NCBI RefSeq assembly: GCF_024168825.1
Contig: NZ_JALJWH010000001.1
Span: forward strand, 124,001-188,000
Length of the DNA stretch: 64,000 bases
Reading direction: 5' to 3'
Origin: Paenarthrobacter sp. A20
GTDB lineage: Bacteria; Actinomycetota; Actinomycetes; Actinomycetales; Micrococcaceae
The stretch's first letter is position 1. Each line of letters begins with the position of its first letter. The position numbers and the translations under genes were made by a program. Below the pieces are notes generated by a model. The model was not told where the DNA came from. It did not search any database and worked only from the letters and a program-made list of their open reading frames with translations. Shown here in pieces: positions 52,518-60,634 of the stretch.

Positions 52518-53798
52518 ATGAAGCGCACAACCCTCGCCGCAATCGCCCTTGCGGTGACTGCAGGGCTTGGACTCACTGGCTGTGCAGGCGCAGCCGGTCC
52601 GGCCGAACAACCGGCAGCCAACGGCAAGACCAAGCTGACCGTCTCGGTCTGGAACTACGAGGGCACCCCCGAGTTCAAGGCCCTCTTCGACGGCTACGAG
52701 GCCGCCAACCCCACCGTGGACATTGAACCCGTGGACATCCTGGCTGATGACTACCCGCAGAAGGTGACCACCATGCTTGCCGGTGGCGACACCACTGACG
52801 TCCTCACCATGAAGAACGTGATCGACTACTCCCGCTACGCCAATAACGGCCAGCTTCAGGAGATCAACAGCGTGGTGGACAAGGTGGGCAAGGACAACCT
52901 CGCCGGCCTGGACGCCTTCGACATGGACGGCAAATACTTCGCGGCTCCCTACCGCCAGGACTTCTGGCTCCTGTACTACAACAAGGACCTGTTCAAGGCT
53001 GCCGGTATCGAAGAGCCCAAGGACCTGACGTGGGAGAAGTACACGGAGATCGCCAAGAAACTCACCACCGAAGCTGAAGGCAAGAAGGTCTACGGCACCT
53101 ACCACCACATCTGGCGTTCCGTGGTCCAGGCCATCGCAGCGGCCCAGAACGGTGCTGACCAGAACAGCGGCGACTACGGCTTCATGGAGGACCAGTACAA
53201 CACCGCCTTGGACCTCCAGAAGTCCGGCACCACCCTGGACTTCGGCACCGCCAAGAGCCAGAAGACCAGCTACCGCACCATGTTCGAGACCGGCCAGGCT
53301 GCCATGATGCCCATGGGCACCTGGTACACGGCAGGCATCCTGCAGGCCAAGAAGGACGGCAAGACCAACGTCAACTGGGGCCTGGCTCCACTGCCGCAGA
53401 AGAACGACGACGGCAAGGTCACCACGTTCGGTTCGCCCACGGCCTTCGCCGTGAACAAGAACGCCACCCACTCCGATGAGGCCAAGAAGTTCATCGAGTG
53501 GGCTGCCGGTGAAGAGGGCGCCAAGGCCATCTCCAAGATCGGTGTCGTCCCTGCCCTGCAAAACGAGTCAGTCACCGCCGAGTACTTCAAGCTGGACGGC
53601 CTGCCTACCGACGAGCTCTCCAAGAAGGCTTTCGCCCCGGATCAGACCGCCCTGGAAATGCCCGTCAGCGACAAGTCTGCCGCTACGGACAAGATCCTCA
53701 ACCAGGAGCACGACCTCATCATGGTCGGCGAGCGCTCCGTCACTGATGGCATCGCAGAGATGGGCAAGCGCGTCACCAGCGAAGTCCTGGGCAAGTAA
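52518..53798 (+). CDS. Sugar ABC transporter solute-binding lipoprotein
   Basis: A 426-residue family 1 extracellular solute-binding protein. The signal peptide ends in LTGC with the lipidated Cys at residue 22. The mature part starts KTKLTVSVWNYEGTPEFKAL, and has YRQDFWLLYYNKDLFKAAGI and MPMGTWYTAGILQAK, typical sugar-binder segments. It delivers oligosaccharides to the two permeases downstream. AAGGAG precedes the ATG. A strong stem-loop follows the stop. The neighbouring GH35 and heparinase-like genes suggest galactan- or uronate-containing oligosaccharides. Confidence 0.93.
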   Translation: MKRTTLAAIALAVTAGLGLTGCAGAAGPAEQPAANGKTKLTVSVWNYEGTPEFKALFDGYEAANPTVDIEPVDILADDYPQKVTTMLAGGDTTDVLTMKNVIDYSRYANNGQLQEINSVVDKVGKDNLAGLDAFDMDGKYFAAPYRQDFWLLYYNKDLFKAAGIEEPKDLTWEKYTEIAKKLTTEAEGKKVYGTYHHIWRSVVQAIAAAQNGADQNSGDYGFMEDQYNTALDLQKSGTTLDFGTAKSQKTSYRTMFETGQAAMMPMGTWYTAGILQAKKDGKTNVNWGLAPLPQKNDDGKVTTFGSPTAFAVNKNATHSDEAKKFIEWAAGEEGAKAISKIGVVPALQNESVTAEYFKLDGLPTDELSKKAFAPDQTALEMPVSDKSAATDKILNQEHDLIMVGERSVTDGIAEMGKRVTSEVLGK

Positions 53799-53815
53799 GG
53801 CCAGGCAAGCATCTG

Positions 53816-53851
53816 GTTCCGGTGCTGCGTCCCTGGACGCCGCACCGGAAC
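53816..53851 (+). other. Stem-loop between solute-binding protein and permease genes
   Basis: GTTCCGGTGC (53816-53825) pairs with GCACCGGAAC (53842-53851), and an inner GCGTC/GACGC stem closes a CCTG loop. There is no T run, so it is not a terminator. Such stems often protect the upstream binding-protein mRNA and lower permease expression. Confidence 0.75.
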
Positions 53852-53912
53852 TGGACCCGAATTCTCCGGATCCTGAAATGGAGGAACGCCCCCGTCCCGG
53901 GGAGCGGTCATC

Positions 53913-54839
53913 ATGACTACAGAAACAATCACCCAGGCGCCTGCCCCCGTGCACAGCCGCGGCAACAGGAAGCAAGCCAGGCGTAACACGCTGATCGGCT
54001 GGACGTTCATCCTTCCGAACTTCCTTGGCTTCCTGGCCTTCACCCTCATTCCAGTCGTGGCCGCTTTCGCGCTCTCCTTCATGGAATGGACCTCGTTCAG
54101 CGCTCCCAAGTGGGTTGGCCTGGCCAACTTCGAGCGGATGTTCGCGTCCGACTCCTTCTGGATCGCGCTGCGGAACACCTTGGTCTACGCCTTGGGCCAC
54201 GTCCCGCTCACCATGGCACTCGCGCTCATCCTGGCGATGCTGCTGAACCGCAAGCTCAAGGGCATCGGTTTCTTCCGGGTAGCCATCTTCTTCCCCTACA
54301 TCACCTCCTTGGTGGCTGTCGCCGTCGTCTGGAACATGCTGTTCAGCCCCGACAGCGGCCCCATCAACCAGTTCCTCGGCGCCATCGGTATCGCCAACCC
54401 GCCGGGCTGGACGTCCAGTTCCGACTGGGCCATGCCGGCTGTCATCATCACCAGCGTGTGGCGGGACATGGGCTACTACATGGTCCTGTACTTGGCCGGC
54501 CTGCAGGCGATCCCCACCGAGCTGTACGAAGCCGCCGAAGTTGACGGCGCCAGTGCTTGGCAGCGTTTCTGGAACGTCACCATCCCATCGCTGCGTCCCA
54601 CCACGTTCTTTGTGGTGGTCATGCTGACGGTCTCCAGCTTCAAGGTGTTCGACCTGATCGTGGTCATGACCAACGGTGGCCCCGGACGTTCCACCACAGT
54701 GCTGTCCCAGCTGATCTACCAGGAGGGCATCGGCGAAGGTAAGTTCGGCTACTCCTCGGCCATTTCGCTGGTCCTGTTCATCATCGTGCTGACGGTTACC
54801 GTCCTGCAGTTCAAGATCCAACAGCGGAGGGAACGCTGA
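53913..54839 (+). CDS. Sugar ABC transporter permease, first subunit
   Basis: A 308-residue permease with six hydrophobic helices. The EAA loop is YEAAEVDGASAWQRFWNVTI, typical of carbohydrate-uptake permeases of the MalF type. It begins RKQARRNTLIGWTFILPNFL. It pairs with the next gene; the stop overlaps its ATG by one base (TGATG, 54839). No ABC ATPase is found in this locus, so both must use a shared MsiK/UgpC-type ATPase encoded elsewhere. Confidence 0.93.
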   Translation: MTTETITQAPAPVHSRGNRKQARRNTLIGWTFILPNFLGFLAFTLIPVVAAFALSFMEWTSFSAPKWVGLANFERMFASDSFWIALRNTLVYALGHVPLTMALALILAMLLNRKLKGIGFFRVAIFFPYITSLVAVAVVWNMLFSPDSGPINQFLGAIGIANPPGWTSSSDWAMPAVIITSVWRDMGYYMVLYLAGLQAIPTELYEAAEVDGASAWQRFWNVTIPSLRPTTFFVVVMLTVSSFKVFDLIVVMTNGGPGRSTTVLSQLIYQEGIGEGKFGYSSAISLVLFIIVLTVTVLQFKIQQRRER

Positions 54840-55780
54840 TGACCAACATGGCCGAAGACCTCAAAGCCACTCACGTGACGGACGCAGCAGCGTTCCCGGA
54901 CGGGGCACCTACTGCGGAAGACCGCCGTCGAACCGACCGCAAACGCTCCCCGCGCGAACAGAAGAAGCGGACCGCGAACATCGTGATCTACGGTGTGCTG
55001 GTGGTCCTGGTGGCGGCGCTCATGGTGCCGTTCATCTGGATGCTTTCCTCGTCGTTGAAGGAGAACAACCAAGTCCTTACCGTTCCCATCCAGTGGATTC
55101 CGCAGGAGTTCGTGTGGAGCAACTACACGGACATCTGGACCCGCATCCCCATGATGGGCTACCTGCAGAATTCGTTGTACCTTGCCGTAATCATCACCTG
55201 TCTGCAGGTCCTCACGGGCTCGCTGGCCGCCTACGGCTTCTCGAAGGTCCGCTTCCCGGGCCGCGATGTCCTGTTCCTGGCCTACATCGGCACCATTGCT
55301 GTTCCGTGGCAGGCCTACATGGTGCCGCAGTACATCATGATGCAGAACCTTGGCCTCACCAACAGCTTCAACGCGTTGATTCTCCTGCAGGCATTCGGTG
55401 CCTTCGGCGTGTTCCTGATGCGCCAGTACTACATGACCATCCCGGACGAACTCTGCGAAGCGGCCCGCATCGATGGCCTGAGCGAATACGGCATCTGGGC
55501 ACGCGTCATCCTGCCACTGTCCAAGCCCGCCCTCGCCAGCCTGGCGTTGCTCACGTTCGTGAACACGTGGAACGACTACATGGGTCCGTTCATCTACCTC
55601 ACGTCCAACCGCCTCTGGACCGTCCAACTGGGCCTGCGGTCCTTCGTGGGCCAGTTCGACGCTGAGTACGCCATGATCATGACCGGCTCCGTGATCTCCG
55701 TGATCCCGATCCTCATCATCTTCCTCATCGGCCAGCGTTACTTCATCCAAGGCATCGCGACGAGCGGAATGAAAGGATGA
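54839..55780 (+). CDS. Sugar ABC transporter permease, second subunit
   Basis: A 313-residue MalG-type permease. A 35-residue charged cytoplasmic N-terminus precedes six helices. The EAA loop is CEAARIDGLSEYGIWARVIL, and the C-terminus has MTGSVISVIPILIIFLIGQR. It completes the importer with the upstream permease and solute-binding protein. Its stop overlaps the YesL-like gene by 4 nt (55777-55780). Confidence 0.93.
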   Translation: MTNMAEDLKATHVTDAAAFPDGAPTAEDRRRTDRKRSPREQKKRTANIVIYGVLVVLVAALMVPFIWMLSSSLKENNQVLTVPIQWIPQEFVWSNYTDIWTRIPMMGYLQNSLYLAVIITCLQVLTGSLAAYGFSKVRFPGRDVLFLAYIGTIAVPWQAYMVPQYIMMQNLGLTNSFNALILLQAFGAFGVFLMRQYYMTIPDELCEAARIDGLSEYGIWARVILPLSKPALASLALLTFVNTWNDYMGPFIYLTSNRLWTVQLGLRSFVGQFDAEYAMIMTGSVISVIPILIIFLIGQRYFIQGIATSGMKG

Positions 55781-56484
55781 GTAGTGTGAGCGCTAAACCG
55801 CGGCGATGGGCCGGGCCAGGATTTGAAACCTTCGGGAGCATTTTCGGGTTCATTTACACCTTCCTGGCCGGCAACGCACTGCTCGCCGTGGCCAACGCGC
55901 CGCTGGTCCTCAGCCTCTCCCTGGTGGCCGACCCCGCCGCTGCGTGGCCGTTCTTCCTGGCCCTCTCGGTCACCATCGCACCGTCGCTCGCCGGCATCTT
56001 CGCCGCGTTCAAGGCATTGAACGACGACGGCGGCGCGGTCAAGCCGGTGGCCGCTTTCCTTCGGGGATACAAGCGCAGTTTCGCGAAAGCCGCACTGCTC
56101 GGCGTGGGTGCCGTGGCCCTGCTGATGTTCCTTGGCGTGGACCTTGCCGTCCTCCAGAACAATGTCCAGACCATTCCAGGCGCCGCCCTGCTGGTGCCGC
56201 TGATCGTCGTAGCGGCCGCCGTGACGGTGAGCCTTACCGTCACGGCGATTGCCGGCGTCGTACTTCTGCCTGAGGCGAAGCTGAAAAGCGTCCTCAAGGC
56301 TTCGCTTTATCTGGTGGCGCAGCGCTGGTACCTCAGCCTGGCCATGCTGGTCCTGCTGGGGATCATCGTGTCCGCCGCCGTGATGCAGCCGGTGCTGGGT
56401 ATCGCGTTGGCGCCGGCACCGCTGCTGTTCGTGACCTGGAGCAATGCCTCGTACGCTTTCCACGCCGTGCTGCGTTCCGCGTAG
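55777..56484 (+). CDS. YesL/DUF624-like membrane protein
   Basis: A 235-residue membrane protein with five or six hydrophobic segments. Its opening FGSIFGFIYTFLAGNALLAV and PSLAGIFAAFKALNDDG match the YesL/DUF624 family, often encoded in rhamnogalacturonan and other oligosaccharide transport clusters. The function is unknown; an accessory role in uptake is likely. The ATG overlaps the permease stop (ATGA), and the GH35 gene follows after 18 bp. Confidence 0.82.
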   Translation: MSSVSAKPRRWAGPGFETFGSIFGFIYTFLAGNALLAVANAPLVLSLSLVADPAAAWPFFLALSVTIAPSLAGIFAAFKALNDDGGAVKPVAAFLRGYKRSFAKAALLGVGAVALLMFLGVDLAVLQNNVQTIPGAALLVPLIVVAAAVTVSLTVTAIAGVVLLPEAKLKSVLKASLYLVAQRWYLSLAMLVLLGIIVSAAVMQPVLGIALAPAPLLFVTWSNASYAFHAVLRSA

Positions 56485-56502
56485 ACCCTGTTAGGACCTT
56501 TC

Positions 56503-58254
56503 TTGAGCAACTTCGCAATCGGCGATCAGGACTTCCTCCTGGACGATCAGCCGTTCCGCATCCTCTCCGGAGCCATCCACTACTTCCGGGTTCACCCCGA
56601 CCTGTGGGCCGACCGGATCCATAAGGCCCGGCTGATGGGGTTGAACACCATCGAGACGTATGTGCCGTGGAATGAGCACTCGCCCGAGCCGGGTGTCTTT
56701 TTGGCCGACGGCGGGCTGGATCTTGGGCGCTTCCTGGACCTGGTGGCCGCTTCCGGGATGCACGCCATTGTCCGGCCCGGCCCCTACATTTGCGCCGAGT
56801 GGGACAACGGAGGGTTGCCCGCGTGGCTGTTCACCGACCCCACTGTGGGCGTCCGCAGCAGCGAACCCGGCTACTTGGCGGCTGTCTCTTCCTACATGGA
56901 GTCCGTGCTGGCTTTGGTGGTGCCCCGGCAGATCACGCGGGGCGGTCCGGTGATCATGTTCCAGATTGAGAACGAGTACGGCGCCTACGGGAACGACAAG
57001 GAGTACCTGCAGCATCTGGTGGACCTGTCCAAGCGCTCGGGTGTTGATGTTCCGCTGTTCACCTGCGACCAGCCGTTCGGGACCATGATCGAGGACGGTT
57101 CATTGCCCGAACTGCATAAGACCGGGACGTTTGGTTCACGTTCCCTTGAGCGGCTTGGGTTTTTGCGGGAGCGGCAGCCCACGGGACCGCTGATGTGCGC
57201 CGAGTTCTGGAACGGCTGGTTCGACAACTGGGGAACGCACCACCACACCACCGACGCCGCTGCTTCCGCCGCCGAACTGGATGCCCTGCTCACTGCCGGG
57301 GCTTCAGTGAACATCTACATGTTCCACGGCGGGACGAACTTCGGCTTCACCAACGGCGCTAACGACAAGGGCATTTACGAGCCCACCATCACGTCCTATG
57401 ACTATGACGCTCCCCTCTCTGAGGACGGGTACCCGACGGCCAAGTACTTCGCGTTCCGGGACGTGATCGCCAAGCACTTCCCGGTTCCTTCTGAGGTGCC
57501 TGCCGTGAGGGTTCCGGTTCCCGCTTCTTCGCTCACTGTGTCCGAATCCGTATCCTTGCTGGATGTTCCGGTTGCCACGCAGCTGGTTCCTGGCTCCGTT
57601 CCACCTGTGGAAATCACTGGCCAGTACCGGGGCTTCTACCTCTATGAGAAGTCCTTGGAAACCGGTGGCGTCCTGTCCTTTGCTGAAATCCGGGACCGCG
57701 CGCAGTTCTTCCTGGATGGAGTGCCCGTCGGTGTCCTGAGCCGGGAATTGGGTGAGCTCTCTGTTGCCATCCCCGCTGGTGGCCGCTTGCAGGTTCTCCT
57801 GGAGGATCAAGGCCGGGTGAACTACGGGCAGAGGATCGGCGAGGCCAAGGGGTTGATGGGGCCCGCGCTGCTGAACGGCGTGGAGGTACTGGACTGGGTG
57901 GTCGGCGCTGTTGACTTGGCTTCGCTTGATGCGTTCCGATCAGCAGCGGCTGACCTGCCGCCCGGTGTCGTCTCCGCCGGCGTAGCTGGTCCGTCGGTTT
58001 CGTTCGCGACCTTCGACGCCGATGGCCCCGGGGATAGATTCATTCGTTTGGACGGCTGGACCAAGGGAAATGCCTTCATCAACGGCTTCAACCTGGGCCG
58101 TTACTGGAGCCGCGGACCACAGCGCACGCTGTACGTTCCCGGTCCCCTGATCCGCAAAGGCGCCAACGAGCTCGCCATCCTGGAACTGCATGGAAGCGCG
58201 ACGCGCGAGGTAAGTTTCGCCGTCGAGCCTGACCTGGGCCCCGACGAAAAGTAG
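56503..58254 (+). CDS. GH35 beta-galactosidase
   Basis: A 583-residue cytoplasmic glycosidase. The TIM barrel carries the acid/base Glu in FQIENEYGAYGN (near residue 154) and the nucleophile Glu in CAEFWNGWFDNWG (near 232); HGGTNFGFTNGAN is another family mark. Two beta-sandwich regions follow (DWVVGAVDLASLDAF; ended by FNLGRYWSRGPQRTLYVP). It releases galactose from non-reducing ends of imported oligosaccharides. The start is a TTG (56503) with AGGA 6-7 nt upstream and no in-frame ATG near the fold's start. It is last in the rightward gene set. Confidence 0.93.
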   Translation: MSNFAIGDQDFLLDDQPFRILSGAIHYFRVHPDLWADRIHKARLMGLNTIETYVPWNEHSPEPGVFLADGGLDLGRFLDLVAASGMHAIVRPGPYICAEWDNGGLPAWLFTDPTVGVRSSEPGYLAAVSSYMESVLALVVPRQITRGGPVIMFQIENEYGAYGNDKEYLQHLVDLSKRSGVDVPLFTCDQPFGTMIEDGSLPELHKTGTFGSRSLERLGFLRERQPTGPLMCAEFWNGWFDNWGTHHHTTDAAASAAELDALLTAGASVNIYMFHGGTNFGFTNGANDKGIYEPTITSYDYDAPLSEDGYPTAKYFAFRDVIAKHFPVPSEVPAVRVPVPASSLTVSESVSLLDVPVATQLVPGSVPPVEITGQYRGFYLYEKSLETGGVLSFAEIRDRAQFFLDGVPVGVLSRELGELSVAIPAGGRLQVLLEDQGRVNYGQRIGEAKGLMGPALLNGVEVLDWVVGAVDLASLDAFRSAAADLPPGVVSAGVAGPSVSFATFDADGPGDRFIRLDGWTKGNAFINGFNLGRYWSRGPQRTLYVPGPLIRKGANELAILELHGSATREVSFAVEPDLGPDEK

Positions 58255-58257
58255 CCC

Positions 58258-58385
58258 TCTCTCACCTAATGCGCCCTTGGCGCGGACCGTCTCTCACCTC
58301 CAGCGCCCATCCCCCAAACCCTCTATCACTTGCTTGAAAGAAGGGAGAGAGGGCCCGGCATAAACGGCCCAACGGTGAGAGAGGG
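58258..58385. repeat. Second array of the 32-bp-spaced 10-bp motif
   Basis: TCTCTCACCT occurs at 58258 and 58290, and a variant TCTATCACTT at 58322, all 32 bp apart. Opposite-strand variants AAGGGAGAGA (58341) and CGGTGAGAGA (58373) are also 32 bp apart. The layout matches the array at 14968-15104, with a shorter 19-bp turn-around step. It lies 4 bp past the GH35 stop. Confidence 0.85.
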
Positions 58386-58403
58386 TCGATCGGGGGACGC
58401 GAA

Positions 58404-58431
58404 AAGGGACCGGTTCTTCAACCGGTCCCTT
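58404..58431. terminator. Hairpin terminator between convergent genes
   Basis: Arms AAGGGACCGGTT and AACCGGTCCCTT (12 bp each) are perfect complements around a CTTC loop. An A run on the left suits the leftward gene and TTCT on the right suits the rightward one, so it is likely bidirectional. Confidence 0.75.
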
Positions 58432-58471
58432 CTGCGAGTTCAGCGACTGCGTGTTCAGCGCGCGGGCGTCA

Positions 58472-58813
58472 TTAGCCGCGGCAGAGCTCGCCGTACTTGG
58501 TGCCTGCTTCCTGATAGGCAGCGCCGAGCTCGCCCAGCTTTGCTTCATCCGGGGTTTCCTTGGCCTGCTCATCCAGGAACTCCAGGATGGCCGTGACAAC
58601 CGGCTTCATGTCGGTGGAAGCCACGGGCTCGATAGGCCGGATTGCGTTGGCCACGCGGATGGTGGCGGTCTTGCTCGCGTTCTGGGGAATGCCGGCTGCG
58701 GCGACGCCAACGCGGTCACAGGTTTCCGCGGTGGTCAGCTGCTGCTGGGCGGAACAAGCGGATGCCGAGGCGATGAGCCCGGCGGCGATCAGGACAGTGG
58801 TGAGTTTCTTCAT
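58472..58813 (-). CDS. Small lipoprotein of unknown function
   Basis: A 113-residue putative lipoprotein. The signal peptide MKKLTTVLIAAGLIASASAC gives a candidate lipid-anchored Cys at residue 20, though the lipobox (ASAC) lacks the usual Leu at -3. Two further Cys (CDRV near 32 and the C-terminal ELCRG) could form a disulfide. The rest is helical (KPVVTAILEFLDEQAKETPD). GAGGGA precedes the ATG at 58813. Family not recognised. Confidence 0.75.
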   Translation of the reverse strand: MKKLTTVLIAAGLIASASACSAQQQLTTAETCDRVGVAAAGIPQNASKTATIRVANAIRPIEPVASTDMKPVVTAILEFLDEQAKETPDEAKLGELGAAYQEAGTKYGELCRG

Positions 58814-58915
58814 GATTCCCTCAGTGGTCGACGTCCCTTTGATTGTAATCAGAGCCGGGGCCCAGCAACGCATTAGGTCCGGCTTGCCCGCCATCGAATC
58901 CGCCGTCGAATCCCT

Positions 58916-60634
58916 TTACAGCGCCGGCGTCCGGGGCGGAGCCGTGCGCCGCGAACCCGTTGCTTCGAAGGCGGCAGCCAGCGTCAGCAGTGCCGTGTCG
59001 TCGTAGGCGCGGCCTGCGAAAGTGAGGCCCACGGGCATGCCGATATCCGCCATCGTTCCCATCGGCACGGTGACCGTGGGGATGCCCAAGTGCCTCGGGG
59101 CGAGGTTGCCGTTGGCCACCCACACACCGTTGCGCCAACCGAGGTCCGCGGAGGCCGGGTTGACGTCCATGTCGGCAGGTCCGACGTCGGCCGCTGCCGG
59201 GAACAGGACCGCGTCCAGTCCGAGCCCGTCCATCCAGTCCTCCAGGTCAACGCGCCGGGTCTCCTCCAGGCCGCGCACTCCGCCTTCCAGCTCGGGGATC
59301 TCGGTGAATCGGGAGACACCGTACTCACGGACCTGCCGGGGATAGCCGGAAATATGGTCGTCGAATCCGGTGTAACGGTCCGCCAGCGCGCCCTTCGGGT
59401 GCGGGAAGATCCTAGCGCCGTCCACGTCGGCCAGCCGGTTAAGGGAGGGATCACCGTTGGCCTGCAGAAAGTCGTCCCATGCCCAGGCCGACAGGTCCTC
59501 GATCTCACGCTTGAGGTACTCGGAGCTGACCAGGCCGCGGGTGGCGATGGTGGGCGCGCCGGGTCGGTCGCCTTCATAGTTGGAGACCACAGGGAAGTCC
59601 ACCAGCACAACTTCAGCCCCGGCAGCTTCAAGGTCGCCCTTCGCGGCCTCCCACAGGGCTATCACCGAAGCCCGCGTCTCAATGCGTTGCCCGGTGGGCC
59701 CGCCGATCCCCGGCTGCTCGCTGGTCCCGGCGTCCGGGTCTGCGTTGATATACATGCGCGGCACACCGAAGCGCTTGCCCCGCAAAGCCAGCCCTCCGCC
59801 GTCGACCGTTTCCGGAGACAGCGCAACATACGACTCCGGCCGGACCTCGGACGACTTCGGGAGCTGAACCCAAGGCTGCGCCCGCCAGAAGTCGCCGCGC
59901 GTCTCTGCGTCGTCGGCCACGATCACGTCCAGCAGTTCCAGCATGTCGGCCATCGTGCGCGTGTGCGGCACCACGACGTCCATGGTGGGAACCAGCGGCC
60001 AGTTTCCGCGCACCGAGATGACGCCGCGCGAGGGCGTGTAAGCGCACAAAGCATTGTTCGACGCCGGTGCGCGGCCACTTGACCATGTCTCCTCACCAAG
60101 GCCGAAGGCTCCGAAGCTGGCCGCTGTCGCGGTGCCGGAACCGTTGGAGGAGCCGGAGCCGAAAGCCGCCGTCAGGAACTCTGCGTTATAGGGGCTCTCG
60201 GCGCGCCCGTACACACCACGCTGCATGCCGCCGTTGGCCATGGGCGGCATGTTGGTCAGGCCAATCAGCACCGCCCCGGCATCGCGGAGCCGCTCGATGG
60301 TGAACGCATCACGCTGCGCCACCAGATGCTCAAAAGCGGGCGAACCTGCCGCGGCAGTGAGTCCCTTGGCCAGGTAACTGTCCTTGGCCGTGTACGGGAT
60401 GCCGTCCAAGGGACCCCTCACAGCGCCCTGGGCCCGGCGTTCGTCCGAGGCCCGAGCATCCGCCATCGCATCGGGGTTCATGACCACCATTGAGTTGAGC
60501 TTGATGCCGTTGCGGTCGAAGGCCTCGATGCGGTCAAGGTACGCCTGGGTCAGTTCCTCGCTGGTCACCTCGCCCGACTCAAGTGCCCCGCGCAGTTGCG
60601 CGATGGATGCCTCAACGACGTCGAAGCGGGCCAT
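58916..60634 (-). CDS. Amidase (amidase signature family)
   Basis: A 572-residue amide hydrolase. The catalytic Lys is in GIPYTAKDSYLAKGL. The Ser/Gly-rich stretch GSGSSNGSGTATAASFG (near residue 161) holds the cis-Ser, and the nucleophile Ser lies in ETWSSGRAPASN (near 188), a variant of the usual GTDTGGSIRxPA. The substrate is not deducible. Its ATG overlaps the stop of the agmatine deiminase gene by one base (TAATG), so it may hydrolyse the carbamoyl product, though a nitrilase-type enzyme usually does that. Confidence 0.9.
   Translation of the reverse strand: MARFDVVEASIAQLRGALESGEVTSEELTQAYLDRIEAFDRNGIKLNSMVVMNPDAMADARASDERRAQGAVRGPLDGIPYTAKDSYLAKGLTAAAGSPAFEHLVAQRDAFTIERLRDAGAVLIGLTNMPPMANGGMQRGVYGRAESPYNAEFLTAAFGSGSSNGSGTATAASFGAFGLGEETWSSGRAPASNNALCAYTPSRGVISVRGNWPLVPTMDVVVPHTRTMADMLELLDVIVADDAETRGDFWRAQPWVQLPKSSEVRPESYVALSPETVDGGGLALRGKRFGVPRMYINADPDAGTSEQPGIGGPTGQRIETRASVIALWEAAKGDLEAAGAEVVLVDFPVVSNYEGDRPGAPTIATRGLVSSEYLKREIEDLSAWAWDDFLQANGDPSLNRLADVDGARIFPHPKGALADRYTGFDDHISGYPRQVREYGVSRFTEIPELEGGVRGLEETRRVDLEDWMDGLGLDAVLFPAAADVGPADMDVNPASADLGWRNGVWVANGNLAPRHLGIPTVTVPMGTMADIGMPVGLTFAGRAYDDTALLTLAAAFEATGSRRTAPPRTPAL

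Noticed and set aside
53816..53851. Rho-independent terminator after the solute-binding protein
   Set aside because: No T run follows the stem, and the permease genes downstream clearly belong to the same transcription unit.
52518..56484. ABC transporter ATPase within the sugar locus
   Set aside because: No Walker A/signature pair is present between the binding protein and GH35 genes; the only ABC ATPase in the window is ModC.
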